Positions 43,953 to 56,227 of a stretch of 64,000 nucleotides of DNA are shown here, one piece after another. Positions within the stretch are counted from its first letter, which is position 1, and each line of letters begins with the position of its first letter. This stretch comes from Craterostigma plantagineum (Eukaryota > Streptophyta > Magnoliopsida > Lamiales > Linderniaceae), in the NCBI GenBank assembly GCA_027422505.1, contig JAPQWV010000018.1, positions 18,928,001-18,992,000 of the forward strand, written 5' to 3'. Made by a program: the position numbers and the translations under genes. A model generated the notes under the pieces. The model saw only the letters and a list, made by a program, of their open reading frames with translations. It was not told the DNA's origin and ran no database searches.

Positions 43953-46174
43953 ATGGCATCTAAATTCAGTCCATCGCTCATCAGGCGATTGATTCTCCCA
44001 ACTTGCCTCTTCTTCTTCCTCTACACCACTCTCCTCTTCCTTTCACCCTCCTCGAAAAAGCTTCAGCAGCAAACCTCCAAGATCCCCATTTCATCCCAAC
44101 CCTTGTGCAACCTCTTCACGGGCCGATGGGTACTCGACCCGGCCCGAAAGCCATTGTACGACGAAACGTGTCCCTTCCACCGAAACGCGTGGAACTGCAT
44201 CAGAAACAACAGGGAAAACATGGGTCGAATCAGCAATTGGAGGTGGGTTCCTAACGGATGCAAGTTGGATCGGATCGACCCTGTCAGGTTCTTGAACATG
44301 ATGAGAGATAAGAACGTTGGGTTCGTGGGCGATTCGCTGAATGAGAACTTTTTGGTGGCGTTTTTGTGTGCGCTGAGATTGGGCGATGGCGGCGCAAAGA
44401 AGTGGAAGAGGAGAGGAGCTTGGAGGGGAGCTTATTTCCCAAAGTTCAACGTTACCGTGGCTTATCATCGAGCTGTTTTGCTGGCCAAATACGAGTGAGT
44501 GATTTCCTTCGATTCTTCGATTTTGGATGGCTTCCCTTGATTTTGTTCGCCAGTTTGATTTGGATATGAGAAGAGTAGGTGATATTGCCTGGTGATTGAT
44601 TCCATGGGAGAGTAAAGTCTAGTAGTTATTGCACACATAGAACATAACTTTCTGATTCATTTCTCTCACTGATGTAATGATCTTGCAAAGAATGTGCAGT
44701 ATGAAAGGCAACTAACACTCAAGATTATGAGCTAAGATTCTTCGAACTTTCTTCGACTTCTAGAAACTCATCTCTTCCTTCTGTTTTTGCTTTCGTTTCT
44801 GCGTTGTTCGATATGAGTAGTTCTGTGATTCTGCTGCTCAAAGTCCCTCTTACATGCAAATTCTTTACTTTCTCATTGGTATATCAGATTTTTCGCCTAC
44901 AGTTTATCTTCGCCTGAGAACGTTCCTCACTATCTTGTACTGATTAAATTAAGGTGGCAGGCTAAACAGCCCGAATTCTCCGGCCAAGACAAAGTCAAAG
45001 GAATATACAGAGTAGACGTTGATATCCCAGCCAACGATTGGGCCCACATTGCTGATTTCTACGATGTTCTGATCTTCAACACGGGCCACTGGTCAGTCCT
45101 ATTATTAGAGCATCTCCAATGGGTACTTGATTTTTGTGTAAAACAAAAAATAGAGTACGTTTTTGCTCCAATGGGACTCTAGATCTAACACTAATATTGT
45201 GTTGATCTGCAGAGATACTTCAGATCTAGAGTACATACAATTTTCAACACGAAACTAGAGTTTTAATTTTTAATTTATTTTTTCTCTGAAAACTTATTTT
45301 AAATTGTTAATAATGATATGAACCTATAATATTATTTTTTAGAGTAGAAAATAGAGTTGATAGGTTGGAGTAAAAATTAGCGTTGAAAATAAAGTTTATG
45401 GGTTGGAGTAGCTGTAGCAACTGTATTTTTGTGTAAAATTAACTTTACTTTTATGATATGGGTTGGAAATGCTCTTAATGTCGTCCCCTTTTCATCCTAT
45501 GGAGTTTGTAGTGACATGCCACTGTTAGGAATCGTCGAAAAGTTCCCACCTTTATATAATAATCTGATTCAATGATGAAATACAAGAAAACTTACATACT
45601 ATGCAACATAGGTTTGGCGAAGACAAGTTCCTGTCCTATTATTACCATCCCTTTTCATCCTATGGGGTGCTGCCACTGTTAGAGAAATGTCGAAAAGTTC
45701 CTATCTTTGTATACTAATGCAACTCAAAAGATGAAATCAAGAAAATTAGCATACTGTGTAACGTAGGTGGGGCGAAGACAAATTCCCGTCCTATTATTAC
45801 GGTCCCCTTTTCATCCTATGGAGTTTGTGATGCATCCACTGTTAGAAAAACGTCGAAAAAGTTCCACCTTTACACGGGTAATTCGCTTCCAAGAGAATTA
45901 ACATACTGTGTAACGTAGGTGGGGCGAAGACAAATTCCCAAAAGAGATGCCGCTCATCTTCTACGAGGGCGGGCGGGCCATACAACCCCCCCTCGAAATC
46001 CACGATGGGCTCAAAGTCGTTCTAAGGAAAATGGTCGTACACATCGACAGCGTATTCCCAGGCAAAACCCTGAAGCTGTGGAGATTACAGTCGCCGAGGC
46101 ACTTCCATGGCGGCGATTGGAATCAAAACGGAAGCTGCTTATTCGACGAACCCCTTCAAGAATCTCAGGTCCAT

Positions 46175-46205
<31 letters not shown>

Positions 46206-46549
46206 CTCTCTCATAGAACCATAGCAGTTCTTGCTGATGATGATGTTGGGTCCACACACAGCTTGACCCATGGTTCGACCCGAGGAACGAAGGGGTGAAC
46301 GGAGAGGCTCGAGCTGTAAACAGTGTCATCGAAGAAGCCCTTAGAGGGACGGGAATTGGGTCGCTCGACCTGACCCGTATGAGCGAGTACAGAGCCGACG
46401 GTCACCCAGCGGTTTGGTTGGGAAAGAAGGACGCGGTTGCCGTGTGGGGTCAGGACTGTATGCATTGGTGCCTGCCCGGTGTGCCCGATACTTGGGTCGA
46501 CGTCTTGGCTCAGCTCATTCGGCGCCATTTTGAGAGGAATATTACGTAA
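43953..46549 (+). CDS. TBL: Trichome birefringence-like (TBL) O-acetyltransferase
   Basis: Four exons join in phase: 43953-44494, 44954-45091, 45919-46168 and 46262-46549, giving 405 residues. The N-terminus has a basic stretch and one hydrophobic helix (LPTCLFFFLYTTLLFL), a type II Golgi anchor. The TBL domain follows with CNLFTGRWV, CPFHRNAWNCIRNNR, the GDSL block (VGFVGDSLNENF) and the C-terminal DxxH motif (DCMHWCLPGVPDTW), supplying the Ser and Asp-His of the esterase-like triad. Family members acetylate wall polysaccharides in the Golgi; the substrate here is unknown. The sequence is closest, from memory, to the TBL12/TBL13 type. Intron 2 is 827 bp and contains a Tourist MITE and three tandem copies of its own 3' splice region. 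Confidence 0.92.
45108..45474. mobile_element. Tourist-like (PIF/Harbinger) MITE in TBL intron 2
   Basis: The ends are GAGCATCTCCAATGGG and, in reverse complement, GAGCATTTCCAACCC, flanked by the 3-bp duplication TTA (45105-45107, 45475-45477). This pairing is the Tourist hallmark. The interior is AT-rich and non-coding. Confidence 0.85.
45478..45935 (+). repeat. Three tandem copies of the intron 2 / exon 3 border
   Basis: Units of about 150 bp start near 45478, 45640 and 45795, each with CCTTTTCATCCTATGG, a GTCGAAAA word and an end of the form AACRTAGGTKKGGCGAAGACAA. The first two carry complete decoy acceptors (about 45612 and 45767); the third (45918) feeds the real exon 3. Confidence 0.85.
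46174..46212. repeat. (TC)n microsatellite in TBL intron 3
   Basis: The TC run directly follows the donor of exon 3 and turns into TGTG and TCTC words. Confidence 0.9.
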
Positions 46550-46882
46550 TTTTTAAAATTATTTAGCAATTACTTCGGTTGCCCGTACCCGACCCGACCC
46601 GATGGAAAAGATGGGCTGTTTGTTAGTTGAGGGTGGGTTATTACGGATAGATTCTGGTTTTTCCTTTTGCTTTTTGTCCATTTTTATGTCATCCTTTTCC
46701 TTTCTTTTTTTTTTTAATTTTCTCCTTTTTTTGCAACAACTTTTTATTCCCACCGAAATTGCTGAAGTTAACATACATGGCTTTGGTTTAGGGAAAGTAG
46801 TGTGAAAAATAAAATTGAAGAGAAAATAGTTTTAGTAATTTCGTTTTCCTCGTCTAACGAAAAAAAAAAGTAGTTTTTAGCT
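46550..46882. other. 3' flank of the TBL gene
   Basis: Likely 3' untranslated sequence with T-rich stretches. Nothing else recognised. Confidence 0.4.
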
Positions 46883-46891
46883 TTAATTATA

Positions 46892-47220
46892 GGGGATTTA
46901 ACAGAGAAATACCCATTCCGCCGCAAGTACGTCATGGAACACATTTAGGTACCATATGGAAACATATTGTGGTACGTAATACAGTGAGAAAATGGTACAT
47001 CATACAACACACATTAAGGTACCATATAGGCCGCATATAGGTACCATATGTGGGTACCATATATACACGTGACATGGTACTTTATACATATACAGAAAGG
47101 TACGTCAAGACTGGAAAAATGGTACGCAAAATCGAACGGGTACTTATATGAAAATTTTTCTGACAGGGGGTCTGACTTGCAAATGTTTTATATAAATGGG
47201 GTTTTTTCTGTAGATTGCCG
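46892..47220. mobile_element. MULE-like MITE, copy 2
   Basis: Starts GGGGATTTAACAG and ends CTGTAGATTGCCG like 26490-26907, and is flanked by a perfect 9-bp duplication TTAATTATA (46883-46891, 47221-47229). About 90 bp next to the left end are deleted relative to copy 1. The rest is over 95% identical by eye. Confidence 0.92.
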
Positions 47221-47229
47221 TTAATTATA

Positions 47230-48122
47230 AACTTCAAACTAAATTTATTTTTTCATGTTCTTTTTTTATCTTTCAATTAAAGATAAAAAGAATGAGGATT
47301 AGTTGAGAAAAATGTATGGATTAAAGGACAAAGTAAAAACATAAAGGAAAAGAAAAGGAAATCAAGTGTGATTAAGTTAGGAGGACAATGGGTGGGCGCC
47401 AGCACACTTGAGGCAAAAATGAATAAATGAAAAAAGGCATTGACGGCGATAATATATTTATATGATATCACTTAAATATGCGGAGCCGTTACGATTTACA
47501 AGGAGTGACGATGATATATGAACACATTTACACAACACGCACGCATATATATGAATCAGCTGTAGATCGATTTTGATTGGGGGCAGCGAAACTTCTAGTC
47601 TCTGGGCGTGGCTTGTCGTGGCATGAGCGATAGGTATAAACTGAGATTGCAGATCGGTTTTTAGCAGCAAGGATTGTCTCAATTCAAAGAGACGGAAAGT
47701 TTTCTGAATCAGCTGCTCTGAATTCGTTGGATGCCTTTATTTTTCGTCGCTGGATCTCATCCATTATCCACAATAGTCCTTTTTTTGTTCTTTTCATTGC
47801 TTGATCGATAGACGTCTTGCGGCAGTTGCTTTGACTAAGGCGTACTCTTTCTCTTATGTTTTATTTACGTCTGTATTTGAGTTAAATCTGCGATTTTTTA
47901 CTCCAATTGTAGGTCGGTGGCTTTGATTTGCTCATCTTTTGCTATTCTCCGTGATATCGTGGTTCTTAATTGCACAATTTCATTGATTAGAGGTTCCAAA
48001 TCAGGAGTTCGTTACTAAGATCTATTTTGCCTTGATAAATCCCAGGAACAAGTTGTATGCAGATTAGGTCAACTTTCACTTGGGATTTGCTTATGATCAG
48101 CAGCAAGTTATATTAATGCGCA
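47230..48122. promoter_or_regulatory. Upstream region and leader of the mid-SUN gene
   Basis: No other gene seen. T-rich, leader-like sequence occupies about 47700-48122. The splice structure of the leader cannot be settled. Confidence 0.4.
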
Positions 48123-50374
48123 ATGCAGAGATCACGCAGGGCTCTTCTACAAAGAAGAGCTTTGGGGAAGGCAGATTATGGAAAGAGTCGCCTTTACGGG
48201 GTCTCTATTACTCTTGTAGTTCTCGTGTGGGGCCTTGTATTCCTATTGAATATATGGATTGGACATAGTGATGCTCAAGGTCAGTCTTCATTGTTCGTTC
48301 ACTCATCAATCATTGTGTTGTTTAGCATTGTTTATCGATGGTGTACTTAGCACTGGGCACTTGAGAGATTGTGGTTTCTTTTGGTTTCTGCTATCTTTTA
48401 GAACATTGTTGTCTCCACATCCTTAATATGTGATGATGTCGAGGTCAAGAAACAGGCTTTCGTGAACATTCTGGGTTGCCAGAGAGTGCCACACTCTTTT
48501 TTGTTTTATAATAATGTCATTTTTTAAATGCTATTTTCTTCTTTTTATCTCAGTTTCTTGTGTTATTCCCAACTGTAGACAAACCTGAAGAATATTCAAG
48601 TGGTAACGGGACTTGGGAACCAGATAAACTACCACTTGAGATGGTTAATAACTCCGTTATATCCCTGGAAGGACATCAACCAGAGAGTACTGGCGTCCAA
48701 TCTGGTGATAGCACTGTTGAGCCATCTGAACATGCAGATGAAACTCGACTTAGAAGCTCTGATCCACTAGTTAGGTCGGCTGAACTAAATCTTGAATCAC
48801 CTGCTCATGAAGCTGCAATAAGCAGATCAAATACACCTGCAAATTCCGATAAGGAAAAACCTAATGGTAAGGTAGTATGTCTTGATGAGTTCAAAAACAA
48901 AGCCTTAAGTTCGAGGAGTAGTTCTCTGTCTGCTCAGGCTGGAAATCTTGTACATAGAGTAGAGCCAGGAGGCGCGGAGTACAATTATGCTTCTGCTTCA
49001 AAGGGAGCAAAGGTTTTGTCCTACAACAAGGAAGCGAAAGGTGCTTCTAACATCCTAAACAGAGATAAAGACAAGTACCTTCGAAATCCATGCTCTGCGG
49101 AGGAGAAGTTCGTTGTGATAGAACTTTCTGAAGAAACCCTTCTCGATACAATTGAAATGGCCAATTTCGAACACCACTCATCTAATCTGAAGGATTTCGA
49201 GTTATTCGGAAGTTCAATTTATCCCACTGAATCGTGGGTCAAACTTGGAAATTTTTCTGCAGCAAACGTGAAACAAACTCAGAGGTTTGTTCTTCCAGAG
49301 CCAAAGTGGGCGAGGTACATTAGACTTAACTTGCTAAGTCATCATGGTTCAGAGTTCTACTGCACACTTAGTTTTCTTGAAGTTTACGGCGTTGATGCTG
49401 TTGAAAAAATGCTTGAAGACCTGGTATCGGTTCAGGATAAGCCTTCTGTGTCTGGAGAAGCATCAGATTCAGTAAAGCCCGAGCAATCGCAGCGCGTAAG
49501 CAATGAAAACGCTGTCTACGTAGATCTAATTGAAGAGACTGAAGCCTCACCCGAATCCTCTAATGGGAAACCTAGAAGGTTGGACATCGACGTGCCAGAC
49601 CCAGTCGAAGAATTACGTCATCAACAAGTCAACAGATTGCCAGGTGATAGTGTTCTTAAGATTCTGATGAAAAAGGTTAGATCCTTGGATTTGAACCTAG
49701 CTGTTCTAGAACAGTACTTAGAGGAGATAAACTCTCAGTATGGTGACATCTTCAAAGAACTTAATAAGCAAGTTGAAGACCAAAGTGCTCTTATGGAGAA
49801 AGTTGTCTCTGATATGCTTAGCATCTCTGAGAGCAGGGAGGAAATGGTGAGTAAATTCTGTTGAACGAGCTTTTTCTTGTGCTGGCTCATCCCATATGTT
49901 TTCTAACGCTCTATAAATATTTCTTGCAGAATAAGGAGATCAGTGACCTTCGGTCTTGGAAATCCACTTTCGCCATTCAGATAGACGGCGTAATCAAAGA
50001 AATGACCTTTCTCAGGTTGGCTTAACTCCTCTCTGCTAACAATTGTTATGCGGCTTCATTCTTATTACATAGACGACATGGTGAATGAAAACTCAACATC
50101 ATCTAAATACAAGTATACCTTTTTTTTTTGTTGCAGAGAGGAGATGGAAAGGCTTCAAAGAAACCAACTACACATGGAAAACAAAGGAATCGTCATCTTC
50201 CTTATATGCGTTGCCTTCATGTTCTTAGCACTCGTAAGGTCATCCGTGAAAGCGTTGGTACAGAGTGTTGATAATACGCAACAGAGCTATTCCAGGAAAT
50301 TTTGTTCAGAGAGTTCTTCCTGGTTTTGCTTGTTATTAAGCTATTGTCTTATTATGTTCATTCTCTGCTTATAG
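48123..50374 (+). CDS. Mid-SUN domain membrane protein
   Basis: Four exons join in phase: 48123-48279, 48579-49846, 49930-50015 and 50137-50374, giving 582 residues. An N-terminal basic stretch ([16 protein letters not shown]) is followed by one transmembrane helix ([19 protein letters not shown]). A long acidic, Ser-rich linker leads to the central SUN domain: [50 protein letters not shown] and [10 protein letters not shown]. Coiled-coil-prone segments come next, then two C-terminal hydrophobic segments ([30 protein letters not shown]). A SUN domain in the middle with three membrane helices is the plant mid-SUN layout (SUN3/4/5 class), located in ER and nuclear envelope and linked to nuclear shape. 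Confidence 0.92.
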
Positions 50375-50437
50375 ATCTTGTAACTTAAACCCCTTACGCT
50401 GAACATAAAATAGTTTCCAACTCCAAAAAAAGAATTC

Positions 50438-52235
50438 TTTTTTTTGGTAAAATGAGTTTTTATTTACGACATGCAACGATTACACCTCCAATCTCTATGC
50501 ATCGGTCATATTAATGGGAAAACAAACACGGTTATAAGTATCCTATCTATTAGCATTCTTCACTCGACAAACACTCTTGATCCTCCGTTTCATCTCATTG
50601 ACAATTATCTGTGCAAGCTGCACCTCATTCTTCACTCCCTCATCGTGCAGTCGACTATTCCTTTCACACCATACGTGATAACAGACTGATGCATAACAGG
50701 CAAGGACAATGCAGTGATGTATATTCCTTTTCCTGCCCATGTGCAACAACCACTCACACAATTCATCATAAGAATTAACCCCTCCCCCAATATTCAGCCA
50801 GGAGTTAATCCTTTGGAAAAGAGTTCGACTGAATCTACATTCCACAAATAGATGTTCTAAGGATTCATCAGCATCACCACACAGTCTACAAGTTCTGTCC
50901 CTGACATTCAGCCCCCATCTAACCAGTCTCTCAATGGTGAGAAGTCTTTTATGCATGAGGATCCACATAATAAAAGAATGCTTGGGTATGCTATACCTAT
51001 TCCATATAGCTTTGCAGTATGGGAAGTACGGATTCACCCCTTTAAGCCATTCATAACCAGAACTAATGGAATATCTGCCATTTGCTGTCACTCTCCACCT
51101 TCTCCCATTATAGCCACCATGGAAAAGCTCTTTGATTCGATGTAGTTTCTTCCAATGCCAACATGAAGCCAAGGCAGGGGAGAACTCCCAAAAACTGGCC
51201 CCTTTCAAGTAAATAATATTGATCCACTTGATCCAAAGGGATTCTATCTCTTGTGAAATGCACCATACCTGCTTTCCAGCAAATCTAGGTTCCAAGTCAC
51301 ACAATCCCTGAGATTTAGCCCTTCCTGCTTCTTGGATAGGCATATTCTGTCCCAACTAAAGAGTGACACAGATTTACCAGCAACCTTTAGAAGTCCCTAC
51401 AGATGCTGTCAACTTCTTTGGAGACTGCCCTGGGGAGTAGGAAGATGGACCCCCAGTAGCCATGCGTTGCCAAGAGCACCGAGTTGATCAGACACAATCT
51501 CCCACAAGTTCCTTGTGGCCCAGCATCTAATTCGAGCTGTGATCCTCTCTACCAGGGACTGACAGGAAGCTCTGCTCCATCTAGTAGGAAAAATGGACAC
51601 TCCCAGATATTTCATGGGATATTCTCCCATTTGAAACCCAGTCACTTGTGTGATTTGGTCAGCCTCATTGGTGTGCATACCAGCTAGAAACAGTCGAGAT
51701 TTCATCTTGTTTCCTCCAGTCCAGAAGCAGTTTTAAACTGGTCCAGGGTCTCAGCTATCACCCTCACTGCCCCCACAATGCCTTTGCAAAAGAGCATGAG
51801 GTCATCAGCAAAACATAAATTCACCACTCTGATCTGCTTGCACAACGGGTGGAATCTAAATCTGGGATCCCTTGATGCTAACTGCAGTTTTCTGGTAAGA
51901 TATTCCATTGCTATCACAAACAATAAGGGTGATACAGGGTCCCCTTGTCTTAATCCTCTAGCTCCTGAGAACAGCCCATTCTGTGTTCCATTGATAGATA
52001 TGGTGTAAATCACAATGGATACACATGCCATAATCCAGTTAATGAACTTCACAGGAAACCTGAGCAGCTCTAGCCATTCCTTTAGGAAGCCCCAGTGCAA
52101 TGAATCATAGGCTTTTTTATGGTCCACCTTCATCATGGCTCGGGAAGAAGCATTCTTTCTATTGTATAAACTGAGCAGATCCTGGCAGAGCAAGATATTG
52201 TGTACAATAGACCTTCCTTCAATAAAGGCACTTTG
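50438..52235 (-). mobile_element. LINE (L1-type) 3' half, minus strand
   Basis: Reading the minus strand, the reverse transcriptase resumes at QSAFIEGRSIVHN, has the catalytic box FADD (51801-51812), and is followed by the zf-RVT domain (FIMWILMHKRLLTIERLVRWG; CRLCGDADESLEHLFVEC) and an RNase H-like tail, ending at an A run (T8 on the plus strand at 50438-50445). Several frame breaks are present, for example near 51360-51410 and 51700. It pairs with the 5' half at 52236-55153. Confidence 0.92.
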
Positions 52236-55153
52236 AAAGAAAAGAGTGAGGGCATTTTTTCTCTCTCCTCTGCTATGGCGAAGAAGAGAAAATCGACCAA
52301 ACAACAGGTGGCGCCGGTCCTGGCGGTGACGCCTCCTACTTCTGAACGATCTTCGGGTCAATCGAAAGCTGAATCGCAACTGTGTAGCAAGGATTGAGCG
52401 CAATCGGACTTGAAATTGATGTCTTCGATGGAAAGTACTGTTCCATTGGTGGAAACTGGAGATCGGCGTTCGCCTATTCATCTGAGTAGTGGTGATACAT
52501 TGGAGACTTCCTGGCCTCCGCTGGGGACATCGATGGGAAGAAAACCTCTAAAGCAGCCTGAGAAAGTGACTGATAACAATCCGTGGTTAAAATTCAAGTT
52601 GATCTATTAAAAAATCAGGATAACCGACTGGAGTATGTTGAACCTATAACGGAGAGTGGGCACGAAATTTGTTGTGTAGATGAGGAGGAGATCAAATAGG
52701 AAGTAGAGCACTGGCGCTCGGCTCTGCTATGCTATGTTCTTGACTCAAATCCTCCGTATGGGGTAATGCAGGGGTTTCTGAAGCGAAAGTGGGAGAAATT
52801 GGGGCTGAAGAACGTGTGGCAAGTGAGGCAGGGGCTATTCCTAGCGCGGTTTGATTGTGTGGAGTCGTGGGATTGCAAACAGAAATCCTTCACTTTGACA
52901 GGAAACCAGTGATTCTTACCCCGTGGACTGAGAACACTCAACTTAGCAAGGTTGGGTGGATAGTGTGCCAATATGGATACAAATGCCACAGCTCGGGCTG
53001 AAATATTGGGACAGAAGACGCTTAGTAAACTGTCTAGTCTAATTGGGAAACCGATTATGACTGATGATTATACTAGGAAGAAGGAGCGGATCCACTATGC
53101 TAGAGTGTTGGTGGCTGTTGATCTCAAAAAACCACTGGAGAATAGCATATAGTTCTTAAATGAAAAAGGACAACTAACTGAGCAGCACCTATGAATGGAA
53201 GCAGGTCCAATGCACAAAATGCAAGAACTACAGGCATGAAGAAGACATCTGCCATCAGGGGGTCAAGAAAGCGTGGAAGACAAAGCTGCCTAGCCATACA
53301 GATCCTGAACCTGTAGCTCCTGGCCCTGGCCCACAGCAAACACTTGGACAGAAAGCTAAGGAGGTGAATCAGGGAGGGGGGACTGCAGTCAGTAGAAGGA
53401 ATTCCTGGGCTGATTGGTGCGACAAGAGGAACAGAATCAGCTTGATCCTAGCAACACCCCTTCCAAGCAGAGGGTTCATGACTTAGGTCATGGATAGGTC
53501 CGTTGTGTGGAATGTTAAGGGCCTTTATGACCCTGCTAAGCAGAGAGAAATAGCTCTCTTCTACTGTAAATACAAAATAAATATCATGTGCATGCTTGAA
53601 ACCAAACTGAAGGAAGGACAATTGAGGAGAGTCATCAACAAGAATGTTCCCTGGCTGGAAGATGTGGCATAATCTGAGTGAACACCCAAATGGCAGAATT
53701 GTCATAGTATGGAGAGGGGATTTGGAACTGGAGATGTTGTCCAAAGCTGATCAGCTTATGCACTTCAGAATCAGCAGAGCTGGGGTACTTGTTTTCTATT
53801 TTACTTGTGTGTATGGACTGAATGATGTTGCGGGCAGGGGGAGACTGTGGGAACAACTCATACAGATTGGAGGGTCGATTAGTGATCCTTGGGTGATGTG
53901 GGGTGACTTTAATAACATCAGAAGTTTTGAAGACAGAATTGGAGGAGCTACAATAAATGCTAATGATTTCAGAGGATTCAACCAGTGTCTGCAGCACTGT
54001 CAAGTAGAGGAGATTAAAAGGAGTGGTTGTCATTTCACATGGAATAACAAACAAACTCCTGAGCTGAGAATATGGAGCAGAATTGATTGAGCATTTGCAA
54101 ATGAAGCCTGGATATCAAAATACATTGACTATAGTGTGTTGTTTCTGCCTGAAGGAGTTTCTGATCATACTCCCATCCTTCTCAGATGCAATGGGCAAAT
54201 GCAACTCTAAAGGAGACCATTCAAGTATTTCAATATGTGGAGCTTAGCTCCCTCCTTTGCAAAAACTGTCCAGGAGAATTGGAAGGCCCCGAGTGGATCA
54301 TCTATGAGGAGTCTCTGTCTCAATCTGAGGAAGTTACAAGGCCCCCTGAAAGCACTCAATAGAGACACATTTGCCGATATACTAAGGCAAGCAAAGGCTA
54401 CCAAGGAAAGAATGGCTGAGATACAACAGGCTCTACAAGATGATCCTGTGAACACTGACTTGTTAACTAAAGAAGCTGAGATAAGATTGCAATATGGTTT
54501 CCTGTCAAAGGCCATTGATAAATTCTTGAGACAGAAGGCCAAAATTAGATGGTTGGATAAAGGGGATCAAAACAACTCCTACTTCCATTCTATGATTAGA
54601 CAAAGGGCTTACTTTAATAGAGTGGTTTCTATCTCCACTGAAGAGGGCAGAGTCATATCTGATCCAGGGGACATTCACAACCACTTTATTGAATATTACC
54701 AGGAGCTGCTGGGGAAGGCTGATTATACTCCTATCCGACTGGAACAGGGTGTGGCTGAGGAGGGATATCAACTATCTTTGACTGATCAGTTACAGCTAGT
54801 TCAGCGTTTTGAGAGAAAGGAAGTTCTTGTGGCAATGAAGTCAATACATGTGGATGCTGCACCTGGGCCGGATGGGTATGGGAGCGACTTCTTCCAAAAA
54901 GCCTGGGGAACTGTAGGACCATTGGTAACTGATGTTGTCATGAAATTTTTTGAAACAGGAAAGATTATGCCGAGTCTGAATAAAACAGTCTTATGCCTTA
55001 TTCCCAAGGTGGCAAATCCAACCACAGGCCAAGACTTCAGACCCATTGCATGCTGCAATACAGTCTATAAATGCGTCTCTAAGATGCTGTGCTCTCTTCT
55101 AAAGCCCTTGCTGCCCAAATTGATACATGCCAATCAGAGTGCCTTTATTGAAG
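52236..55153 (+). mobile_element. LINE (L1-type) 5' half, inverted, plus strand
   Basis: Begins at the probable LINE 5' end and contains ORF1 from 52275 (MAKKRKSTKQQ; a DUF4283-like region; zinc knuckle CTKCKNYRHEEDIC near 53215) with stops. ORF2 starts at 53490 with an endonuclease (WNVKGL; ETKL; WGDFNNIRS; SDHTPIL) and continues into reverse transcriptase (RWLDKGDQNNSYFH; DAAPGPDGYGSDFFQ; LIPKV). It ends at 55153 in NQSAFIEA, exactly where the minus-strand half begins. Confidence 0.9.
53490..55153 (+). pseudogene. LINE ORF2: endonuclease and N-terminal reverse transcriptase
   Basis: An exonuclease-endonuclease-phosphatase domain (about 53490-54200) precedes the reverse transcriptase. Stops at 53670, 54088 and 54209 break the frame, so no functional protein is possible. 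The remaining reverse transcriptase lies inverted at 52233-51702. Confidence 0.85.
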
Positions 55154-55248
55154 CACAACTATATTTTGAAGCACAACTAAGCAGAAAATCTTGCAACGTA
55201 GGATCAGTTACACAGACAAAATCGTTGCAATACATTACATCAAAAGTA

Positions 55249-56227
55249 CTACTCAATATCTTCATGGTAAAGATTCAGCCCCAAACCAAAACGTGCGCAA
55301 GCCCTACGAAACGCCATTGCTTCCGCCTTTTGAACGGGGTCCCCAAACCCTAGCTGTTCGTTCACCGAAGAACTCCCCGTCGATTCTCTGAAGATCTGTC
55401 GAATACCCCAAGAAAAAAAAACAGATTTTTCAGCGGAACTCATCCATGATGTGTGAAATATAATGTAATAAACTGATGAATTTGGGGTGAAAAATTAAAC
55501 TGGGACAAAATCAAAATTTGCTTTCAAGTGTATTCATTTCATTGCATTGACATAACATTGAAAAACAGAGCAGCCATGGATCACAAGTGCATAGCTAGTG
55601 AAGAAGATGGGAAAGGTCATAACCTCGGCGTCGGTCCCATAAAGAGTGACACGATAGACGACGGAGACAGACTTGGCATCGGGCGAGTAAGTTATGCTTC
55701 GAACTTCGCCTGACCATTCTAACAAATAGGAGGAAGGGAAGGAAAGGAATCAATCAACTGTAATACGAACTGCAATTGAGAATATCAAACTCTTATGTTA
55801 TCATCGTACCTGTCGCATGTAAGTTCATAATCCTATTTGCCACGTGCCTGCGAGATATAAAGAAGATGAAATACCATGGGATGTGTAAAGAAGGTGGGCT
55901 TCCGTAGAAAAAAAGAGTCGACTTTTTTTTTTTGCCACAGATTAAAAGACGATGGAATGAAATGAAATACCATGGGATGTATTTGATGGTGACGCCGTCG
56001 GCGAGTGTTCGGTGGCGTAAGAGGGAGTCCGGCACTTTCTTGTTTAGTTCTCGGAGGATATGAGAGAGGGGTCGGCTGATGCCGGAGCTCTCTGCAACGG
56101 CGTCGTCGGAGTAGTCGCCGTTTGTTGGGACTCCTTGGCGGCCGCCGCTGCCGGCGGAGGCGGAGTACAGCAGCTTGCCTCCTTGGAAGCAGCAGCGACT
56201 TGGGTATCTAAATCTTGACAAGGCCAT
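55249..56227 (-). CDS. RAD52-1 (ODB1)-like: Organellar RAD52-like DNA-binding protein
   Basis: Four exons join in phase: 55971-56227, 55810-55847, 55624-55718 and 55249-55395, giving 178 residues, the usual size for the plant family. The N-terminus (MALSRFRYPSRCCFQGGKLL) is basic and lacks acids, as in mitochondrial presequences. The core has GISRPLSHILRELNKKVPDS, IKYIPWHVANRIMNLHA, WSGEVRSITYSPD, VVYRVTLYGTDAEIFRESTG and AEAMAFRRACARFGLGLNLY, matching RAD52-1/ODB1, a ssDNA-annealing protein in mitochondrial recombination. Assignment to RAD52-1 rather than the plastid RAD52-2 rests on the leader and is inference. The LINE ends only 95 bp past its stop codon. Confidence 0.92.

Noticed and set aside
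50951..51145. Plus-strand frames across the LINE 3' half
   Set aside because: Antisense shadows of the zf-RVT region.
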